Part shown: positions 61,706 through 64,000 of the stretch, piece by piece | Numbering within the stretch: the first letter of the stretch is position 1 | How the letters are laid out: each line of letters opens with the position of its first letter | The notes under the pieces: generated by a model | Databases searched by the model: none | What the model was told of the DNA's origin: nothing | Seen by the model: the letters and a program-made list of their open reading frames with translations, nothing else | Position numbers and translations under genes: made by a program | Assembly (NCBI GenBank): GCA_002083365.1 | Contig: LVWS01000002.1 | Span: forward strand, 1 to 64,000 | DNA from: Nitrospira sp. SG-bin1 | GTDB lineage: Bacteria; Nitrospirota; Nitrospiria; Nitrospirales; Nitrospiraceae | Length of the DNA: 64,000 bases | Direction of reading: 5' to 3'

Positions 61706-61777
61706 CGTGAGGCGTCAAGCGTGAGGCGTCAGGCGATGGAGCGCGGCAGTTATCGCCTCGCCCCTTACCCCTCACGC
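61706..61777. repeat. Short repeats in the atpD-atpC spacer
   Basis: Two 14-base direct copies of CGTGAGGCGTCA(A/G)G lie at 61706-61733. GCGTGAGG at 61719-61726 can pair with CCTCACGC at 61770-61777. On the transcribed strand this places a possible stem in the 90-base spacer just ahead of atpC. Confidence 0.5.
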
Positions 61778-61787
61778 CTTACGGTTC

Positions 61788-63230
61788 CTATACTTTCACT
61801 CCCATCTTCTCTGCTTTGGCTACCGCTTCTTCGATGGGGCCGACCATATAAAAGGCCTGCTCAGGCAGATGGTCGTACTTCCCGTCAAGAATCTCCTTGA
61901 AGCTACGAACCGTGTCTTTGAGCTTGACGTATTTGCCGGGCGCACCGGTGAACGCTTCAGCGACGTGGAAGGGTTGCGACAGAAAACGTTGGATCTTCCG
62001 TGCCCGGGCCACGACCATCTTGTCGTCTTCCGACAACTCGTCCATGCCGAGAATCGCGATAATATCTTGGAGGTCCTTGTAACGCTGAAGGACGGACTGC
62101 ACGCCGCGCGCCACCTTGTAATGTTCCTCTCCGATGATCTGGGGATCGAGAATCCGTGAAGTCGAGTCCAGGGGGTCGACCGCCGGATAAATGCCCAGCT
62201 CGGCCAGTGATCGGGACAATACGGTGGTTGCATCCAAATGCGCAAAGGCTGTCGCCGGGGCCGGATCGGTCAAGTCGTCTGCCGGCACGTAGATGGCCTG
62301 TACGGAAGTGATCGAACCTCGTTTGGTCGATGTAATGCGCTCTTGTAACGCGCCCATCTCCGTCGAAAGGTTGGGCTGATAGCCGACGGCGGAAGGCATG
62401 CGGCCCAACAGCGCCGACACTTCCGAACCAGCCTGGGTGAACCGAAAAATATTGTCCACGAAAAGCAAGACGTCCTGATTCTCTTCGTCGCGGAAATACT
62501 CCGCGACCGTGAGACCGGTCAATCCCACGCGAAGCCGTGCGCCGGGCGGCTCATTCATCTGGCCATAGACCAGCGCGGCTTTGGATTTGGTAAAATCGTC
62601 CGGATCGATGACCTTCGACTCCTGCATTTCGTGCCAAAGATCGTTGCCTTCACGGGTCCGCTCTCCGACGCCGGCGAAGACCGAGAATCCGCCGTGGTGC
62701 AAGGCGATGTTGTTGATCAGTTCCATGATGATGACGGTTTTGCCCACACCGGCTCCGCCGAATAGCCCGACCTTGCCGCCCTTGCTGTAAGGTTCGAGCA
62801 GGTCCACGACCTTAATGCCGGTCTCCAGCACCTCGGTCTTGGTCTCTTGATCTTCCAGCTTGGGAGCAGCCCGGTGGATCGGATAGGTCTTCTTGGTCTT
62901 GAGAGGCCCTTTTTCATCGACCGGTTCACCGAGCACGTTGATCAGACGACCGAGTGTCTCGCGTCCCACCGGCACGGAAATCGGGGCTCCGGTATCCTGC
63001 ACATCCATTCCGCGCGTCAATCCATCGGTCGAAGACATGGCGACTCCCCGCACGCGGTTTTCACCGAGATGCTGGGCGACTTCGAGCGTGATATTGACAG
63101 CGGGCTTGCCCGCGGACTTATTTTCATCCTGCGTCACCTTGATCGCATTATAGATGTTCGGCAACTGGCCAGGAGGGAATTCCACGTCTACGACCGGTCC
63201 GATGACTTGAATGACTTTTCCTGTACTCAT
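61788..63230 (-). CDS. atpD: ATP synthase F1 beta subunit
   Basis: The catalytic subunit of F1. 480 residues, normal length. Walker A GGAGVGKTV, the catalytic Glu region GERTREGNDLW, Walker B DVLLFVDNIFRF, the DELSEED-like sequence MDELSEDD and the C-terminal QAFYMVG are all present. The ATG follows GAGGAGCG on the minus strand. It lies between atpG and atpC, the usual order. Confidence 0.96.
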   Translation of the reverse strand: MSTGKVIQVIGPVVDVEFPPGQLPNIYNAIKVTQDENKSAGKPAVNITLEVAQHLGENRVRGVAMSSTDGLTRGMDVQDTGAPISVPVGRETLGRLINVLGEPVDEKGPLKTKKTYPIHRAAPKLEDQETKTEVLETGIKVVDLLEPYSKGGKVGLFGGAGVGKTVIIMELINNIALHHGGFSVFAGVGERTREGNDLWHEMQESKVIDPDDFTKSKAALVYGQMNEPPGARLRVGLTGLTVAEYFRDEENQDVLLFVDNIFRFTQAGSEVSALLGRMPSAVGYQPNLSTEMGALQERITSTKRGSITSVQAIYVPADDLTDPAPATAFAHLDATTVLSRSLAELGIYPAVDPLDSTSRILDPQIIGEEHYKVARGVQSVLQRYKDLQDIIAILGMDELSEDDKMVVARARKIQRFLSQPFHVAEAFTGAPGKYVKLKDTVRSFKEILDGKYDHLPEQAFYMVGPIEEAVAKAEKMGVKV

Positions 63231-63337
63231 ATCGCTCCTCTTCCCTCGTTATTCGCTGAACGTTCTTCGTTAATCGTATTTCTGTCGACCTTCGGCCCTC
63301 ACTTTTCGTTGACGGTTAACGATTCACGTTCCACGGC

Positions 63338-64000
63338 TCATTTGAGTGCTTCGGCGCCGCCGACGATATCCATGAGTTCTTTCGTAATCGCCGCCTGCCT
63401 GGTTTTGTTGTAGTAGAGCGTGACTTTCTTGATGAGTTGGCCGGCGTTGCGCGTCGCTCCATCCATGGCGGCCATACGGGCGCCATGTTCGGCCGCCGCC
63501 GACTCGAGCAAGATCCGATAGGCCTGCACTTGGAAATGTTTCGGCACCAGGGCGTTCAGCAGTTCCGCTTCCTCCGGCTCGTACAAGTAGCTGCCGCTGG
63601 CCGAGCCTTCCATTTGCGCCGCACCGAACTCGACCTGAGCATCGACGGGGAAGAGTTTTTCGACGATCACGCGTTGCTGAATGGCCGATTTGAATTCGTT
63701 GTAGACGACGTACAGCTCGTCGAACGTGCCCTTAACGAAGTTATCGGTGAGGTCGCCGCCGATGTCAATCGCATGTTCGAAACTCAATTTATCGAAGATA
63801 CCGGTCCACTCCTGACGGATCGGCCAGCTGCGACGCCGAAAATAGTCGCGGCCTTTGCGGCCGATGAGGCTCAGGTTCACCTGCAAGCCTCTCGCTTCGC
63901 ACTGCCGGACGAATTCGGAGCTCTTGCGGACGATGTTGCCGTTGAACCCTCCGCACAACCCACGGTCGCTCGTGACGACGAGCACTTCGATCTTCTTTCC
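63338..64000 (-). CDS. atpG: ATP synthase F1 gamma subunit (partial, 5' end outside window)
   Basis: The C-terminal about 220 residues of the rotary gamma subunit. The part seen begins KKIEVLVVTSDRGLCGGFN, the conserved start of the second third, and ends at KELMDIVGGAEALK, the canonical C-terminus (EIxxIVxGAxAL). The family is about 290 residues, so roughly 70 residues lie beyond the right edge. The 107-base spacer to atpD holds AT-rich short repeats. Confidence 0.92.
   Translation of the reverse strand, partial: GKKIEVLVVTSDRGLCGGFNGNIVRKSSEFVRQCEARGLQVNLSLIGRKGRDYFRRRSWPIRQEWTGIFDKLSFEHAIDIGGDLTDNFVKGTFDELYVVYNEFKSAIQQRVIVEKLFPVDAQVEFGAAQMEGSASGSYLYEPEEAELLNALVPKHFQVQAYRILLESAAAEHGARMAAMDGATRNAGQLIKKVTLYYNKTRQAAITKELMDIVGGAEALK

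Noticed and set aside
1..64000. CRISPR arrays, rRNA or tRNA genes, insertion-sequence transposases
   Set aside because: None seen on either strand; the repeats found are dispersed palindromes, not regularly spaced arrays.

Overview
The window is a chromosomal stretch of about 58% GC from a free-living, Gram-negative-type bacterium: it holds outer-membrane beta-barrels, lipoproteins, periplasmic proteins, anhydromuropeptide recycling and a standard F1 ATPase block. The gene mix suggests a member of the Nitrospirota, probably Nitrospira-like. It includes LL-diaminopimelate aminotransferase, LarB/LarC, a circularly permuted ATP-grasp/alpha-E/Anbu operon, a DUF3365-type monohaem protein and a dispersed 130-bp repeat with TAACAGGATGTT ends. 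That assignment is an inference from content, because there is no rRNA or tRNA gene to confirm it. Coding density is high, genes are often joined by ATGA overlaps, and most long opposite-strand ORFs are GC-driven shadows.

Layout. 0.1-7.6 kb (+): lytic transglycosylase, glycerate 2-kinase, a rifampicin-phosphotransferase-like dikinase, RmuC, a MazG-like protein and a zinc-ribbon/PilZ protein. 7.7-11.2 kb (-): panC, folK, dapL and a class I glutamine amidotransferase. 11.3-17 kb: small membrane, lipoprotein and unknown genes, a methyltransferase, one copy of the dispersed repeat and a BNR-repeat lipoprotein. 17.1-18.6 kb: a small accessory patch with a DUF2441-like protein, a TumA-like HTH protein, a DUF2971-like fragment and a second gene remnant. 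18.6-25.9 kb: TSUP permease, a 45-residue membrane microprotein, CrtC/AttH-like protein, Lon-type substrate-binding protein, ABC-2 exporter, SirB1-type protein, a REP-like repeat and an MBL-fold hydrolase. 25.9-31.5 kb: a SAM-cyclase-ATPase-TPR regulator, a UspA remnant, a HEAT-repeat membrane protein and a metallophosphoesterase. 31.6-35 kb: truD and a two-gene arginine-to-proline module. 35-43.2 kb: beta-barrel, gpsA, larB, larC, a Ca2+/H+ or Na+ antiporter, pdxA and ksgA. 43.3-45.2 kb (-): a two-gene MotA/MotB-like stator pair resembling ZorA/ZorB. 45.5-50.4 kb: lipoprotein, GGDEF response regulator, beta-helix protein, TPR protein, DUF2726 protein and anmK. 50.5-54.3 kb: second repeat copy, a ZnuABC-type metal importer and a beta-barrel. 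54.4-56.6 kb: GNAT, small zinc ribbon and RluD family. 56.8-60.1 kb: the cpATP-grasp/alpha-E/Anbu operon. 60.5-64 kb: monohaem DUF3365 protein, then atpC, atpD and the partial atpG.

How it works together. Most genes are core metabolism (folate, pantothenate, lysine/peptidoglycan, pyridoxal phosphate, phospholipid, ATP synthesis) with envelope upkeep. The least routine parts are: (i) the ZorA/ZorB-like stator without the usual nuclease/helicase partners; (ii) the arginine dihydrolase and ornithine cyclodeaminase encoded as separate overlapping genes, which in cyanobacteria are fused in one protein; (iii) the Anbu operon; (iv) two families of dispersed inverted repeats; and (v) the decaying accessory patch at 17-18.6 kb. 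Several promoters have a TTGAC(A/G) box 18 bases from the -10, and two of them sit so close to the start codon that leaderless transcripts are likely.
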